DNA from: JBHELQ01 sp046262995 | GTDB lineage: Bacteria > Actinomycetota > Thermoleophilia > Solirubrobacterales > Thermoleophilaceae | Assembly: GCA_046262995.1 (NCBI GenBank) | Contig: JBHELQ010000117.1 | Span: forward strand, 1-17,348 | DNA: 17,348 nucleotides | Reading direction: 5' to 3' | In this document: positions 6,033-13,744 of the stretch, one piece after another | Numbering within the stretch: position 1 is the stretch's first letter | Layout of the letters: the number at the start of each line of letters is the position of its first letter | Notes under the pieces: model-generated | The model's input: only the letters and a program-made list of their open reading frames with translations | Told to the model about the DNA's origin: nothing | Databases searched by the model: none | Program-made: the position numbers and the translations under genes

Positions 6033-7520
6033 CTACAGGCTGACCCAGACCGTCTTGTCCTCCAGGTAGGACTCGAGTCCGGGCCGGCCGTGCTCGCGAC
6101 CGATGCCGGAGTTCTTGAAGCCGCCCCAGGGGGCGGCCGCGTCGCTCGGCCCCCACATGTTCAGGTACACGGATCCCGCTCGCAGCATCGCGGCCAGCCG
6201 GTGCGCTTTCGAGATGTCCCTGGTCCAGACGCCGGCCGCCAGGCCGAACTCGGTGTCGTTCGCGCGTCGGGCGACCTCCTCGATGTCCTCGTAGGGCATC
6301 GCGACCAGCACCGGCCCGAAGATCTCCTCGCGGGCGATCGTCAGGTCGTCGCTCGTGGCCGTGAACAGGGTGGGTTCGACGAAGTAGCCCTCGCCGTCCG
6401 CTCCGTTCCCGCCGGTCACGAGCTCGGCGCCCTCGGCCTTGCCCTTCTCGATGTAGCCGCGCACGCGCTCCTCCTGCTCGGCGGAGACGAGCGGCCCGAG
6501 CTGGGTGTCCGGATCGAGGCCCGGCCCGACCTTCGCCTGGCCCGCTGCCTCGGCCAGGCCGCCGACCACGTCGTCGAACTGGTCGCGATGCACGAACAGG
6601 CGCGAGCCCGCGTTGCAGGCCTGGCCGGTGTTGTAGTAGATGGCCTGGAACGAGCCCTTCGTGGCCGCCTTCAGATCGGCGTCCTCGAGGATGATGTTCG
6701 GCGACTTGCCGCCAAGCTCGAGCGTGACGCGCTTCAGGTTGCGGCCCGCCTTCGCGCCGATCTCGCGGCCGACCTCGGTCGACCCGGTGAACGCGATCTT
6801 GTCGATCCCCGGGTGGTCGACGAGCGCTGCGCCCGTCGAGCCGTCGCCCGTCACGATGTTCAGCACGCCCTCGGGGATGCCGGCCTCCAGGGCGAGCTCT
6901 CCGAGCCGCAACGCCGTGAGCGGAGTCTGCTCGGCGGGCTTCAGCACGATCGTGCAGCCCGCCGCCAGGGCGGGCGCCACCTTCCAGGCGGCCATCAGCA
7001 GGGGGAAGTTCCACGGAATGACCTGGCCCGCGACCCCGACCGGCTCCTTGCGCGTGTAACAGAGGGTGTTCGGGAGCGAGACCGGAATGGTCTCGCCGCT
7101 GATCTTCGTCGGCCAGCCGGCGAAGTAGCGGAAGTGGTTGATCGCCAGGGCCACGTCGACCGCCCGGGCTATCCCGACCGGCTTCCCGTTGTCGAGCGAC
7201 TCGAGCTCCGCCAGGACGTCGCCGTTCTCCTCCATCAGGTCGGCGAGCTTCATGATCAGCGCGGCTCGCTGGGCGGCGGGCGGAGCGCTCCAGCGGCCGT
7301 CCTCGAACGCCTCGCGGGCGGCGCGTACGGCCCGGTCCACGTCCTCCGAGCTCGCCTGGGGCACGTCGGCGATCGGCTTCCCCGTCGAGGGGTCGACCGT
7401 CTCGAAGGTGCTCCCGTCGGCGGCCTCGGGACGCTCGCCGCCGATCAGCAGGCGATGCGGGCCGGACGCGAACTCGCGGGCGGGCTGGGAAAGGGATTCG
7501 GGCAAGGTGGCGGTAGTCAT
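6033..7520 (-). CDS. NAD(P)+-dependent aldehyde dehydrogenase
   Basis: A 495-residue member of the classical ALDH superfamily, full length, oxidising an aldehyde to the carboxylic acid. Visible landmarks fall almost exactly at the numbering of well-studied family members: Asn171 in VIPWNFP, Lys194 in VLKPAEQTP (cofactor binding), the FTGSTEVG turn, the general base Glu268 in TLELGGKSPN, the nucleophile Cys302 in NTGQACNAGSRL, and EEIFGPVL and PWGGFKNSGIGRE near the end. Substrate class cannot be fixed from sequence; the similarity is to the broad betaine/phenylacetaldehyde/retinal-type group. The ATG at 7520 follows GGATTCGGAGC. It lies 39 bp downstream of the zinc alcohol dehydrogenase gene and directly abuts the glycosyltransferase gene, which suggests one transcript and an alcohol-aldehyde-acid oxidation pair. 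Confidence 0.93.
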   Translation of the reverse strand: MTTATLPESLSQPAREFASGPHRLLIGGERPEAADGSTFETVDPSTGKPIADVPQASSEDVDRAVRAAREAFEDGRWSAPPAAQRAALIMKLADLMEENGDVLAELESLDNGKPVGIARAVDVALAINHFRYFAGWPTKISGETIPVSLPNTLCYTRKEPVGVAGQVIPWNFPLLMAAWKVAPALAAGCTIVLKPAEQTPLTALRLGELALEAGIPEGVLNIVTGDGSTGAALVDHPGIDKIAFTGSTEVGREIGAKAGRNLKRVTLELGGKSPNIILEDADLKAATKGSFQAIYYNTGQACNAGSRLFVHRDQFDDVVGGLAEAAGQAKVGPGLDPDTQLGPLVSAEQEERVRGYIEKGKAEGAELVTGGNGADGEGYFVEPTLFTATSDDLTIAREEIFGPVLVAMPYEDIEEVARRANDTEFGLAAGVWTRDISKAHRLAAMLRAGSVYLNMWGPSDAAAPWGGFKNSGIGREHGRPGLESYLEDKTVWVSL

Positions 7521-7559
7521 GCTCCGAATCCTACGGACCGATGCGCGTCTCCGCCGCGC

Positions 7560-8594
7560 TCAGGGCTGCATGACGATCTTGAGCGCCTCGTGGCGGTCGT
7601 AGACCGCGTAGGCCTCGGGCGCTTCGGCGAGGCTCATGTGGTGCGTGACGAGCGGAGAGGGGTCGAGCGTCCCCGCCGCCATCATGGCCAGCACGCGGTC
7701 CACGTGACCGATCACGTTCGCGTGGCCGCTGCGAAGCGTCAGCGCCTTGATCCAGACGACGCCCATGTGCACCTGCACGCGCTCGGCGTAGACGCCAATC
7801 GCGAAGACCGTGCCGGCCTTGCGCGTCAACCGGCAGGCCATGTCGAGGGCGTCGGGATGGCCGACGGCGTCGACCGCCACGTCCACGCCGCGTCCCTCGG
7901 TGAGCGCCTTGGTCACGCCGCGCGGGTCGCCCTCGGTCAGATGGACGCCCTCGGCTCCGAACGACTCGGCCATGCGCAGGCGGTCCTCGACGGAGTCGAT
8001 CGCGATCACCTTGGCGGCGCCCGCGGCGCGGGCCGCCTGGACGGCGCAGAGCCCCACGGGCCCGAGCCCCAGCACCGCGGCCACGTCGCCCGGCCGCAGG
8101 CCCGACTCGGCGATCGCGTGGTAGCCCGTGCCCATCACGTCGCCCGCGAACAGGGCGGACTCGTCGGACATCCCCTCCGGCACGCGGCGCAGCGTCAGGT
8201 TCGCGTTCGGCACCAGCACGTGCTCGGCCTGCGCCCCCTGCAGCGAGCCGAGCGTGGCGCCGTGCCCGAACACCCGGCCGTGGTCGCACTTGTGGTAGTC
8301 CCCGCGGCGGCAGAAGAAGCAGTTGCCGCAGGCGGTGCAGAAGCAGCCCAGCACCCTGTCGCCCTCGGCGACCTGGCTGACGCCCGGCCCGGCGCTCACC
8401 ACCGTCCCCACGAACTCGTGTCCGATCGTGAAGCCGGGCTCGAGCTGCACACGCCCGTGGTAGATGTGCAGATCGGAGCCGCAGATGCCGGTCGCCTCGA
8501 CGCGGACGACAGCGTCGTCCGCCGCTATCAGCTCCGGCTCCGGCCGCTCCTCGAGCCGGACCTCGCCCGGCGCCTGGAAGGTGACTGCCTGCAT
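7560..8594 (-). CDS. zinc-dependent medium-chain alcohol dehydrogenase
   Basis: A 344-residue MDR-superfamily oxidoreductase. The catalytic zinc ligands are visible as Cys38 (TGICGSDLH) and His59-Glu60 (TIGHEFVG). The structural zinc lobe is complete: Cys89, Cys92, Cys95 and Cys103 in CTACGNCFFCRRGDYHKC. The nucleotide fold has AAVLGLGPVGLCAVQAARAAG with an acidic residue after the second strand (VIAIDS), pointing to NAD(H) preference. It resembles the threonine/glutathione-independent formaldehyde/butanediol-type zinc dehydrogenases, but the substrate is not determinable. ATG at 8594; no good ribosome site lies upstream on this strand. It heads a likely operon with the aldehyde dehydrogenase and is divergent from the thioesterase gene with only 28 bp between start codons. 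Confidence 0.9.
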   Translation of the reverse strand: MQAVTFQAPGEVRLEERPEPELIAADDAVVRVEATGICGSDLHIYHGRVQLEPGFTIGHEFVGTVVSAGPGVSQVAEGDRVLGCFCTACGNCFFCRRGDYHKCDHGRVFGHGATLGSLQGAQAEHVLVPNANLTLRRVPEGMSDESALFAGDVMGTGYHAIAESGLRPGDVAAVLGLGPVGLCAVQAARAAGAAKVIAIDSVEDRLRMAESFGAEGVHLTEGDPRGVTKALTEGRGVDVAVDAVGHPDALDMACRLTRKAGTVFAIGVYAERVQVHMGVVWIKALTLRSGHANVIGHVDRVLAMMAAGTLDPSPLVTHHMSLAEAPEAYAVYDRHEALKIVMQP

Positions 8595-8622
8595 AGCGGC
8601 GGGAGGGTACCGTGGCGCCGCC

Positions 8623-9399
8623 GTGGCCGAAGCCTTCTACCTGCTCGAGGGCGAGCGTTTCGTCCCGACGGAGCTCACTCGAGGTCCCTGGGATCCCGAT
8701 TCGCAGCACGCCGGCCCGCCCGCCGCGCTCCTCGGCCGGGCCGTCGAGGCCTGCCCCCCGGGCGGCGGCCACCTCGGGCGGATCACCTTCGACATCCTGG
8801 CCCCGATACCGATCTCGCCGCTCCAGGTGAGCGTGCGCATGGTCCGGCCGGGACGCAGCGTCGAGCTGCTCGAGGCGGGCCTGCACGCCGGCGAGGTCCA
8901 GGTCATGCGCGCGTCCGCCTGGCGCCTGCGCACGGCGAGCCTTCCGGGCGCGCCGCCGGGCGACGGCGATCCCCCACCGCCCGGCCCGGAACAGGGCGAG
9001 GTGGAGCCCTTCTTCGACACCGGACAGGACGTCGGCTACCACACGGCGATGGATTACCGCTTCGCCAGCGGGTCCTTCCTGGAGCTCGGCCCCGCGACGG
9101 TCTGGATGCGCATGCGCCAGCCGCTCGTCGCCGGGGAGGAGCCATCGCCCCTCCAGCGCGTGCTCTGCGCCGCCGACACCGGGAACGGGATCAGCGCGGC
9201 GCTCGACTACCACCGCTACCTCTTCATCAACACCGACCTGACCGTGCACCTGCACCGGCTTCCCGAGAGCGAGTGGGTCTGCCTGGAGGCGGTCACCCGG
9301 CCGGAGCAGACGGGGGTGGGGCTGACGGATACCGCCCTGTGGGACGAGCGCGGGCGAATCGGGAGGGCCGCCCAGACCCTGCTGGTACGCGAGCGATAG
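8623..9399 (+). CDS. acyl-CoA thioesterase-like protein (double hotdog, 4HBT_3 / TesB-like)
   Basis: A 258-residue protein with GTG start at 8623; GGGAGGG at 8600-8606 lies rather far upstream. The N-terminal hotdog carries the family signature: FYLLEGERFVPTELTRGPWD, then SQHAGPPAALLGRAVEA, a helix-start motif 'HGGPPAALL' typical of 4HBT_3 thioesterases. It continues with GRITFDILAPIPISPLQVSV. The C-terminal hotdog begins near AMDYRFASGSFLELGPATVWMRMR and contains the partner-helix region ADTGNGISAALDYHRYLFINTDLTVHLHR, ending in a strand VCLEAVTR. Proteins of this type hydrolyse acyl-CoA esters, but many are uncharacterised. The in-frame extension back to 8464 overlaps the divergent dehydrogenase and is not protein-like, so it was excluded. 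It converges on the epimerase-like gene with 6 bp between stops. Confidence 0.8.
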   Translation: MAEAFYLLEGERFVPTELTRGPWDPDSQHAGPPAALLGRAVEACPPGGGHLGRITFDILAPIPISPLQVSVRMVRPGRSVELLEAGLHAGEVQVMRASAWRLRTASLPGAPPGDGDPPPPGPEQGEVEPFFDTGQDVGYHTAMDYRFASGSFLELGPATVWMRMRQPLVAGEEPSPLQRVLCAADTGNGISAALDYHRYLFINTDLTVHLHRLPESEWVCLEAVTRPEQTGVGLTDTALWDERGRIGRAAQTLLVRER

Positions 9400-9405
9400 G
9401 CGCGG

Positions 9406-10431
9406 CTAGCGGGCCGCCGGCTCGTTCTCGCGGTGCGCGGCCACCGTGTCCTTGAGTGTCTGGCGCGAGTTGTGCTTGGGCTTCCAGCGCAGCTGGCTCT
9501 TCGCGCGCTCGGTCTTCATCAGGACCTCCTTGCGGATGCTGTGGAGCCATGCGACGGAGTCCGGCATGAGCGGCATCCTGGTGGCGACCTCTGTCATCGC
9601 CTGGACCGCTGTCTTCGAGATGGGCACGGAGTACCAGTCGAGCGCCTCGGCGACGTCCTTCATGGTGAGGGTCCCGTTGCCCGCCAGGTTGTAGGGGCCC
9701 GGTTCGCCGCGGCCCAGCACCCCCGCCACGAACGCCTGCGCCACGTCTTCCTCGTGGACCAGCTGAAGGCGGACGCCCGGGTCCGGGATCACGGGCTTCA
9801 GCACCGGCATCGACGCCAGCAGTCGCCGGACGGCCGCCGGCATCGCATCCGAGATCCGGTAGTAGGGAATCTCCTCGAGGAAGGTCTGCGCCGTCGGTCC
9901 CGCCACGATGCAGGGACGGAAGACGTAGGCGGCCGTCCGCTGCCTGCGCAGCAGCACCTTGCCCAGCACTCCTTCCACCTCGGCCTTCTGCTGCGAGTAC
10001 GGGTGCTCATCGGTCCCGCGGGGCGGAACCTCTTCGGTGAGCCAGTCCGGATTGTCGTCGTGGAAGCCGTAGGCGGCGACGCTCGAGGCGTAGCAGATGC
10101 GTTCGGCGCCGGCCTTGGCCGCCTGCTCGAAGACCCGCCGCGAGCCTTCGACGTTCAGCTCGCGCGTCGCGTCGCCGGCGCTGAGGATCGCAAACGCCAG
10201 GTGGACCACCACGTCGGCGCCCTTGACGAGGTCGCGCACGCTCGCGTCGTCGCTGACGTCGCCCTGGCGGTACTCGGTCTTGCGCCAGCTGCGCTCGCCG
10301 GGATCGAAGGGGCGGCGGGCCATGCCCACGACGCGGCGCACTCGTCGCGAGCGCTCGAGCGCGTCGACGATCGAGATCCCGAGGTCTCCCGTGGGACCCG
10401 TGACAGCGACCGTCAGGCCGTCGGAGGCCAC
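9406..10431 (-). CDS. NAD-dependent epimerase/dehydratase-like extended SDR
   Basis: A 341-residue extended short-chain dehydrogenase/reductase with GTG start at 10431 preceded by GAAAGGGG. The Rossmann dinucleotide site is TGPTGDLG at 11-18, Asp58 lies in QGDVSDDASV, and the strand ADVVVHLAF follows. The active site shows the Ser of CYASSVAAYG (116-117) and the Tyr145/Lys149 pair in YSQQKAE, so the catalytic set is complete. The C-terminal substrate region includes FRPCIVAGP and LQLVHEEDVAQAFVAGVLG, as in NAD-dependent epimerase/dehydratase family members acting on nucleotide sugars or sterol/flavonoid-type ketones; the substrate is unknown. It is 27 bp downstream of the RTX-like gene and probably in the same transcript. 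Confidence 0.88.
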   Translation of the reverse strand: MASDGLTVAVTGPTGDLGISIVDALERSRRVRRVVGMARRPFDPGERSWRKTEYRQGDVSDDASVRDLVKGADVVVHLAFAILSAGDATRELNVEGSRRVFEQAAKAGAERICYASSVAAYGFHDDNPDWLTEEVPPRGTDEHPYSQQKAEVEGVLGKVLLRRQRTAAYVFRPCIVAGPTAQTFLEEIPYYRISDAMPAAVRRLLASMPVLKPVIPDPGVRLQLVHEEDVAQAFVAGVLGRGEPGPYNLAGNGTLTMKDVAEALDWYSVPISKTAVQAMTEVATRMPLMPDSVAWLHSIRKEVLMKTERAKSQLRWKPKHNSRQTLKDTVAAHRENEPAAR

Positions 10432-10458
10432 GAACCCCTTTCTACCGGATCGCGTCGG

Positions 10459-11211
10459 CTAGTGCCGGGTCTCGCAGCCGACCAGCACGTCGACGGGGTC
10501 GGCCGTCACCACGTCGTTCCCGGCGCCGCAGCGGACGACATCCCGCTGCCCGTCGTGGGCGTCGATCTCGTCGGGGCCGCGGCCGGCGGAGATTCGGTCG
10601 GCGCCCGGGCCCCCCGTCACCCGGTCGCCGCCGCGCCCGGTCCGGATGCGGTCGTTGCCGCCACCGCCACTGACGATGACATCGCCGCCGCGTGCCCGGA
10701 TCAGGTCGTTTCCGCCGCCGCCGAGGATGTCGACGTCGCCCTGCTCGGAGCTCAGGCGGTCGGCCCCGGGGCCCCCATTCACGAAATCGTTCCCCAGGCT
10801 GGCGTAGATGCGGTCCCGCCCGGAGCCGCCGAAGAGGCGATCGTCGCCGGCCTGGCCGAAGATCGTGTCCGAGCCAGGGCCGGCGAACACCGTGTCGGCG
10901 CCCGCTCCCGCGTAGACGACATCCGCTCCCGAGCCGCCGTGGACGCGGTCGTTGCCGGTGCCGGCGATCAGCAGGTCGACGCCCGAACCGCCTGCGAGCC
11001 AGTCATTCCCGCTGCCCGCCTCCAAGTAGTCGTTCTGGGCCAGGCCGCTGAGGCGATCGTTGCCCCCTTCGCCGTAGATCTGGTCCGGCAGGCCGGTTCC
11101 GGCGATCACGTCGTCGCGGTCGCTGCCGATCAGCGTGGCGGCAAGCGCGAAGCTCGCGCCGGCGCCGAGCAGGGCGGCGGTCACAGCGAGGATCAGCGCG
11201 CTTCGTCTCAT
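10459..11211 (-). CDS. secreted hemolysin-type (RTX-like) calcium-binding repeat protein
   Basis: A 250-residue exported protein. The ATG at 11211 is chosen because it begins a signal peptide, MRRSALILAVTAALLGAGAS-FALA; a frame extension to 11298 adds 29 Cys/Arg-rich residues and overlaps the NUDIX gene. The whole mature part consists of about 22 nonapeptide repeats of the GGxGxDxUx type, for example GEGGNDRLS, GGSGADVVY, GGSGRDRIY and GGPGADRIS. Such repeats stack into a parallel beta-roll that binds Ca2+ between turns. Several units have lost the Asp or first Gly (GLAQNDYLE, SEQGDVDIL, ASLGNDFVN). It ends CGAGNDVVTADPVDVLVGCE, a Cys-framed cap seen in actinobacterial secreted proteins of this kind. 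No enzymatic domain or type I secretion tail is present; export is presumably by Sec. Function unknown. Confidence 0.85.
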   Translation of the reverse strand: MRRSALILAVTAALLGAGASFALAATLIGSDRDDVIAGTGLPDQIYGEGGNDRLSGLAQNDYLEAGSGNDWLAGGSGVDLLIAGTGNDRVHGGSGADVVYAGAGADTVFAGPGSDTIFGQAGDDRLFGGSGRDRIYASLGNDFVNGGPGADRLSSEQGDVDILGGGGNDLIRARGGDVIVSGGGGNDRIRTGRGGDRVTGGPGADRISAGRGPDEIDAHDGQRDVVRCGAGNDVVTADPVDVLVGCETRH

Positions 11212-11251
11212 CCCCTGTTTGAACAACGATGGGTGCTCGCGGTTTCGGCGC

Positions 11252-11863
11252 TCAGTAGCCCGGCTCGCCGGGCAGCACGATCCTCGGGGAGCCCTCATCG
11301 ACCGTGACCTTCGGCTGAACCGGCGTTATCTCCCGCCGCCGCGCCGCTTCGAGCGTCGCCTCGACGGAGTCGAAGCCGCACAGCTGCTCGAGATGCTTGA
11401 TGGTCGGGAACACGAGCTGGAGCTCCCCGCGCTCGTTCGCCGCAAGCGCGTCCCGCGGGCGCAGCCAGCGCGCCGCTACGCACTCGCTGCCGTCGGGGTG
11501 CGCCTCGGTGTGGGCCGGCGCGTGCGCCACGAAGAAGTGGGTGTCGAAGCGGATCTTGGCCTCGGCCGGGGTGATCCAGCGTGAGAACGGGACGAGAGCG
11601 GACACGTCGCCGACCCCGACCCCTGCTTCCTCCTCGAGCTCGCGGAGCGCCGTCCCGGCGTGGTCTTCGTCCTCGGCGTGCACGGCGCCCCCGGGGAAGA
11701 CCCAGGCGCCGCCCATGAAGCGCTGCTCGGGATTTCGCTCCACCAGCAGCACCTCGGGCCCATCGGGCGAGTCGCGCAGCAGGATCAGCGAGGCGGCCTG
11801 GCGTGCCTGCGTGGCCTCCCCTTCGTTCCACTCCTCCCCGAAGCCGGGGCGGTCGGGTCGCAT
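11252..11863 (-). CDS. NUDIX hydrolase, NUDT7/NUDT19-like
   Basis: A 203-residue NUDIX-fold pyrophosphohydrolase starting with ATG at 11863. The core reads EVLLVERNP-FMGGAWVFPGG, then the Nudix box GGAVHAEDEDHAGTALRELEEEAGV (split here by position: Gly59, Glu64, Arg74-Glu75, Glu78-Glu79, Gly81). It is two residues longer than the canonical spacing between the first Glu and the REUxEE helix. The catalytic REL-EEE-AG helix is intact, so it should be active with Mg2+. FMGGAWVFPGG and SRWITPAEAKIRFDTHFFVA resemble eukaryotic NUDT7/19 and bacterial relatives that cleave CoA and acyl-CoA; that substrate is inference, though it fits the acyl-CoA genes nearby. The frame stays open upstream to 13615, but that part is antisense to real genes. 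It is divergent from rubredoxin and 40 bp upstream of the RTX-like gene. Confidence 0.85.
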   Translation of the reverse strand: MRPDRPGFGEEWNEGEATQARQAASLILLRDSPDGPEVLLVERNPEQRFMGGAWVFPGGAVHAEDEDHAGTALRELEEEAGVGVGDVSALVPFSRWITPAEAKIRFDTHFFVAHAPAHTEAHPDGSECVAARWLRPRDALAANERGELQLVFPTIKHLEQLCGFDSVEATLEAARRREITPVQPKVTVDEGSPRIVLPGEPGY

Positions 11864-11892
11864 CCCGCTCGCTACCCTAGCCGCCTCGTGGC

Positions 11893-11897
11893 GGAGG
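11893..11897 (+). promoter_or_regulatory. ribosome binding site fixing the rubredoxin GTG start
   Basis: GGAGG at 11893-11897 sits 5 bp before the GTG at 11903. It decides in favour of this start over another in-frame GTG at 11888. Confidence 0.65.
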
Positions 11898-11902
11898 TCG
11901 AG

Positions 11903-12070
11903 GTGAAGAAGCAGTGGATCTGCACCTCCTGCGGGTTCATCTACGACCCCGAGGAAGGCGATCCCGACGGGGGCATCCCGCCCGGCACGCCGTTCGAGGA
12001 CATCCCGGACGACTGGTTCTGCCCGGTCTGCGGCGCGCGCAAGAAGGACTTCGAGCTCCAGGACGCCTGA
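11903..12070 (+). CDS. rubredoxin
   Basis: A 55-residue rubredoxin, the usual length for the family, carrying one iron on four cysteines and transferring single electrons in the cytoplasm. The ligands are Cys7 and Cys10 (WICTSCGFIYDPEEGD) and Cys40 and Cys43 (WFCPVCGARKKDF). The conserved aromatic and linker signature 'GIPPGTPFEDIPDDW' between them is complete. The GTG start is supported by GGAGG 5 bp upstream. The partner is not visible: in actinobacteria rubredoxins often serve alkane hydroxylases or oxidative-stress enzymes, but no such gene is in this window. It is followed after 45 bp by the acyl-CoA synthetase gene on the same strand, and the pair could be co-transcribed. It is divergent from the NUDIX gene across 39 bp. 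Confidence 0.95.
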   Translation: MKKQWICTSCGFIYDPEEGDPDGGIPPGTPFEDIPDDWFCPVCGARKKDFELQDA

Positions 12071-12115
12071 GGAGGCTCCGTCCGGGGTAGGCTCCGGGGC
12101 CGAGAGGAGCGACCG

Positions 12116-13744
12116 ATGAGCTTCAGGAAGCACCGGCTCGGGAGCTACGAGGAGATGTGCGCGGAGCATCGCTGGCAGGTGCCGGAGCGCTACAACATCG
12201 CCCGCGACGTCTGCGACAAGCACGAGCGCGGCCGTCTGGCCATGGTCTGGGGCGACTGGCAGGGGAGCGAACGGCGCGTGACGTTCGGGGAGCTCCAGGA
12301 CATGTCGAACCGTTTCGCGAATGCGCTCGAGGCGCACGGCATCGAGCGCGGCGATCGCGTTGCCACGCTGCTGCCCTCGCTCCCCGAGACCGCCGCGGTG
12401 TTCCTCGGGGTGTACAAGCGGGCGGCCATCCTGCTCTCGATGTCGGTCCTCTACGGGGACGAGGGGATCGAGCACCGCCTGCGTGACTCGGGGGCGAAGG
12501 CGATCGTGACCGACTCCGCCAACCGCCATCGAATCCCCGAGGGCCTGGTCGAGAAGGCGTTCGTGATGGGCGCTGCCGGCGAGGCCGGCGATATCGACTT
12601 CGACGACGCCCTCGAGCAGGCCTCGGACCGCTACGAGCCGGTGGACACCTCGGCCGACGACCCGGCGCAGCTCTACTACTCCTCGGGCACGACGGGCAAG
12701 GCCAAGGGAATCCTGCACGCCCACCGCTACCTGCTGGCCCACGAGGAGTTCGAGTACTGCCACGACGTGCGCGACGGCGAGCTCTTCCACGGCTCGGGCG
12801 AGTGGGCCTGGGCGGCCGGGATCTGCCCGCTGCTCGGCCCCTGGCGCTACGGGGCGGTCGCCCTGGTGCAGGCCCGGAAGGGCGGTTACGACCCGGAGGA
12901 GCACCTGGGCTTCCTCTCGAAGCACGGTGTGGAGAACCTGTTCACGACCCCGACCGCCCTGCGAGCGATGACCGGCGTGAGCGAGGCGGGGAAGCGCCAT
13001 CCGCTCGACCGGCTCCGGATCGCCTGCTCCGCGGGCGAGCCCCTGAACCCGGAGGTGATCCGCTGGTTCCGGGACCAGTACGGGATCACGGTGCTCGACT
13101 TCTACGGCCTGACCGAGAGCTATCCGCTGTGCGGCAACTTTCCCACGGTCGAGGTGCGCGAAGGCTCGATGGGGCTCCCGGTCCCCGGCTGGCAGGTGGC
13201 CATTCTCGACGAGGACGAGCAGCAGCTGCCGCCCGGGGAGCGTGGGGAGATCTGCCTCAGGGCACGCTCCAACCCTCACTACCCCCTCGGTTACTGGAAT
13301 CGGCCCGAGGACTCGGAGGAGGTATTCGGGGGCGACTGGTTCCACACGAAGGACGCGGCCCAGGCGGACGAGGACGGGTACTTCTGGTACGCCGGCCGCG
13401 CCGACGACGTGATCATCTCGGCGGGCTACCGCATCGGCCCCTTCGAGGTCGAGTCGGCCTGTGTCGAGCATCCCGCCGTGAAGGAGGCGGCCGCCGTGGC
13501 GTCGCCGGACGCCAGGCGCGGGGACGTCGTCAAGGCCTTCGTCGTGCTGGCGTCCGGGCACGACCCCTCCGACGAGCTGGTCGAGGAGATCAAGGGCCAC
13601 GTGCGCGAGCGCCACTCCGCATACGCCTACCCGCGCGAGATCGAGTTCGTCGACGACCTGCCGAAGACGCTCACCGGCAAGATCAGGCGTGTCGAGCTGC
13701 GCGAGGCGGAGCGCCAGAGGAAGGCGTCGGAAGCGCCGGCCTGA
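12116..13744 (+). CDS. AMP-forming acyl-CoA synthetase (ANL superfamily, medium-chain ACSM-like)
   Basis: A 542-residue adenylate-forming enzyme that activates a carboxylic acid with ATP and then loads CoA. The ATG at 12116 follows GAGAGGAGC. Motifs in order: the phosphate loop YSSGTTGKAKG (188-198), the adenine-site YGLTES (330-335), the ribose-binding Asp413 in WFHTKDAA, the hinge GRADDVIISAGYRIGPFEVE with Arg428, and the catalytic lysine Lys522 in PKTLTGKIRR. All key residues are present. The spacing and the GEWAWAAGICPLLGPWRYGA region resemble ACSM/medium-chain and short-chain acyl-CoA synthetases more than long-chain FadD; chain length is inference. It converges on the phosphoesterase gene, with both stop codons inside a palindrome. 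Confidence 0.92.
   Translation: MSFRKHRLGSYEEMCAEHRWQVPERYNIARDVCDKHERGRLAMVWGDWQGSERRVTFGELQDMSNRFANALEAHGIERGDRVATLLPSLPETAAVFLGVYKRAAILLSMSVLYGDEGIEHRLRDSGAKAIVTDSANRHRIPEGLVEKAFVMGAAGEAGDIDFDDALEQASDRYEPVDTSADDPAQLYYSSGTTGKAKGILHAHRYLLAHEEFEYCHDVRDGELFHGSGEWAWAAGICPLLGPWRYGAVALVQARKGGYDPEEHLGFLSKHGVENLFTTPTALRAMTGVSEAGKRHPLDRLRIACSAGEPLNPEVIRWFRDQYGITVLDFYGLTESYPLCGNFPTVEVREGSMGLPVPGWQVAILDEDEQQLPPGERGEICLRARSNPHYPLGYWNRPEDSEEVFGGDWFHTKDAAQADEDGYFWYAGRADDVIISAGYRIGPFEVESACVEHPAVKEAAAVASPDARRGDVVKAFVVLASGHDPSDELVEEIKGHVRERHSAYAYPREIEFVDDLPKTLTGKIRRVELREAERQRKASEAPA

Noticed and set aside
6090..9455. Very long plus-strand open frame (1121 codons) across three genes
   Set aside because: It is antisense to the aldehyde and alcohol dehydrogenases and out of frame with the thioesterase. 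The product is a His/Arg/Gly-rich low-complexity string with no domain, as expected from high-GC third-position bias.
9433..11307. Plus-strand open frame of 624 codons
   Set aside because: Antisense to the SDR and RTX-like genes; the apparent repeats are the reverse image of the nonapeptide repeats.
11864..13615. Upstream extension of the NUDIX frame
   Set aside because: The sequence upstream of 11863 is antisense to rubredoxin and the acyl-CoA synthetase, both of which have intact family motifs; only the part from 11863 down is NUDIX-like.
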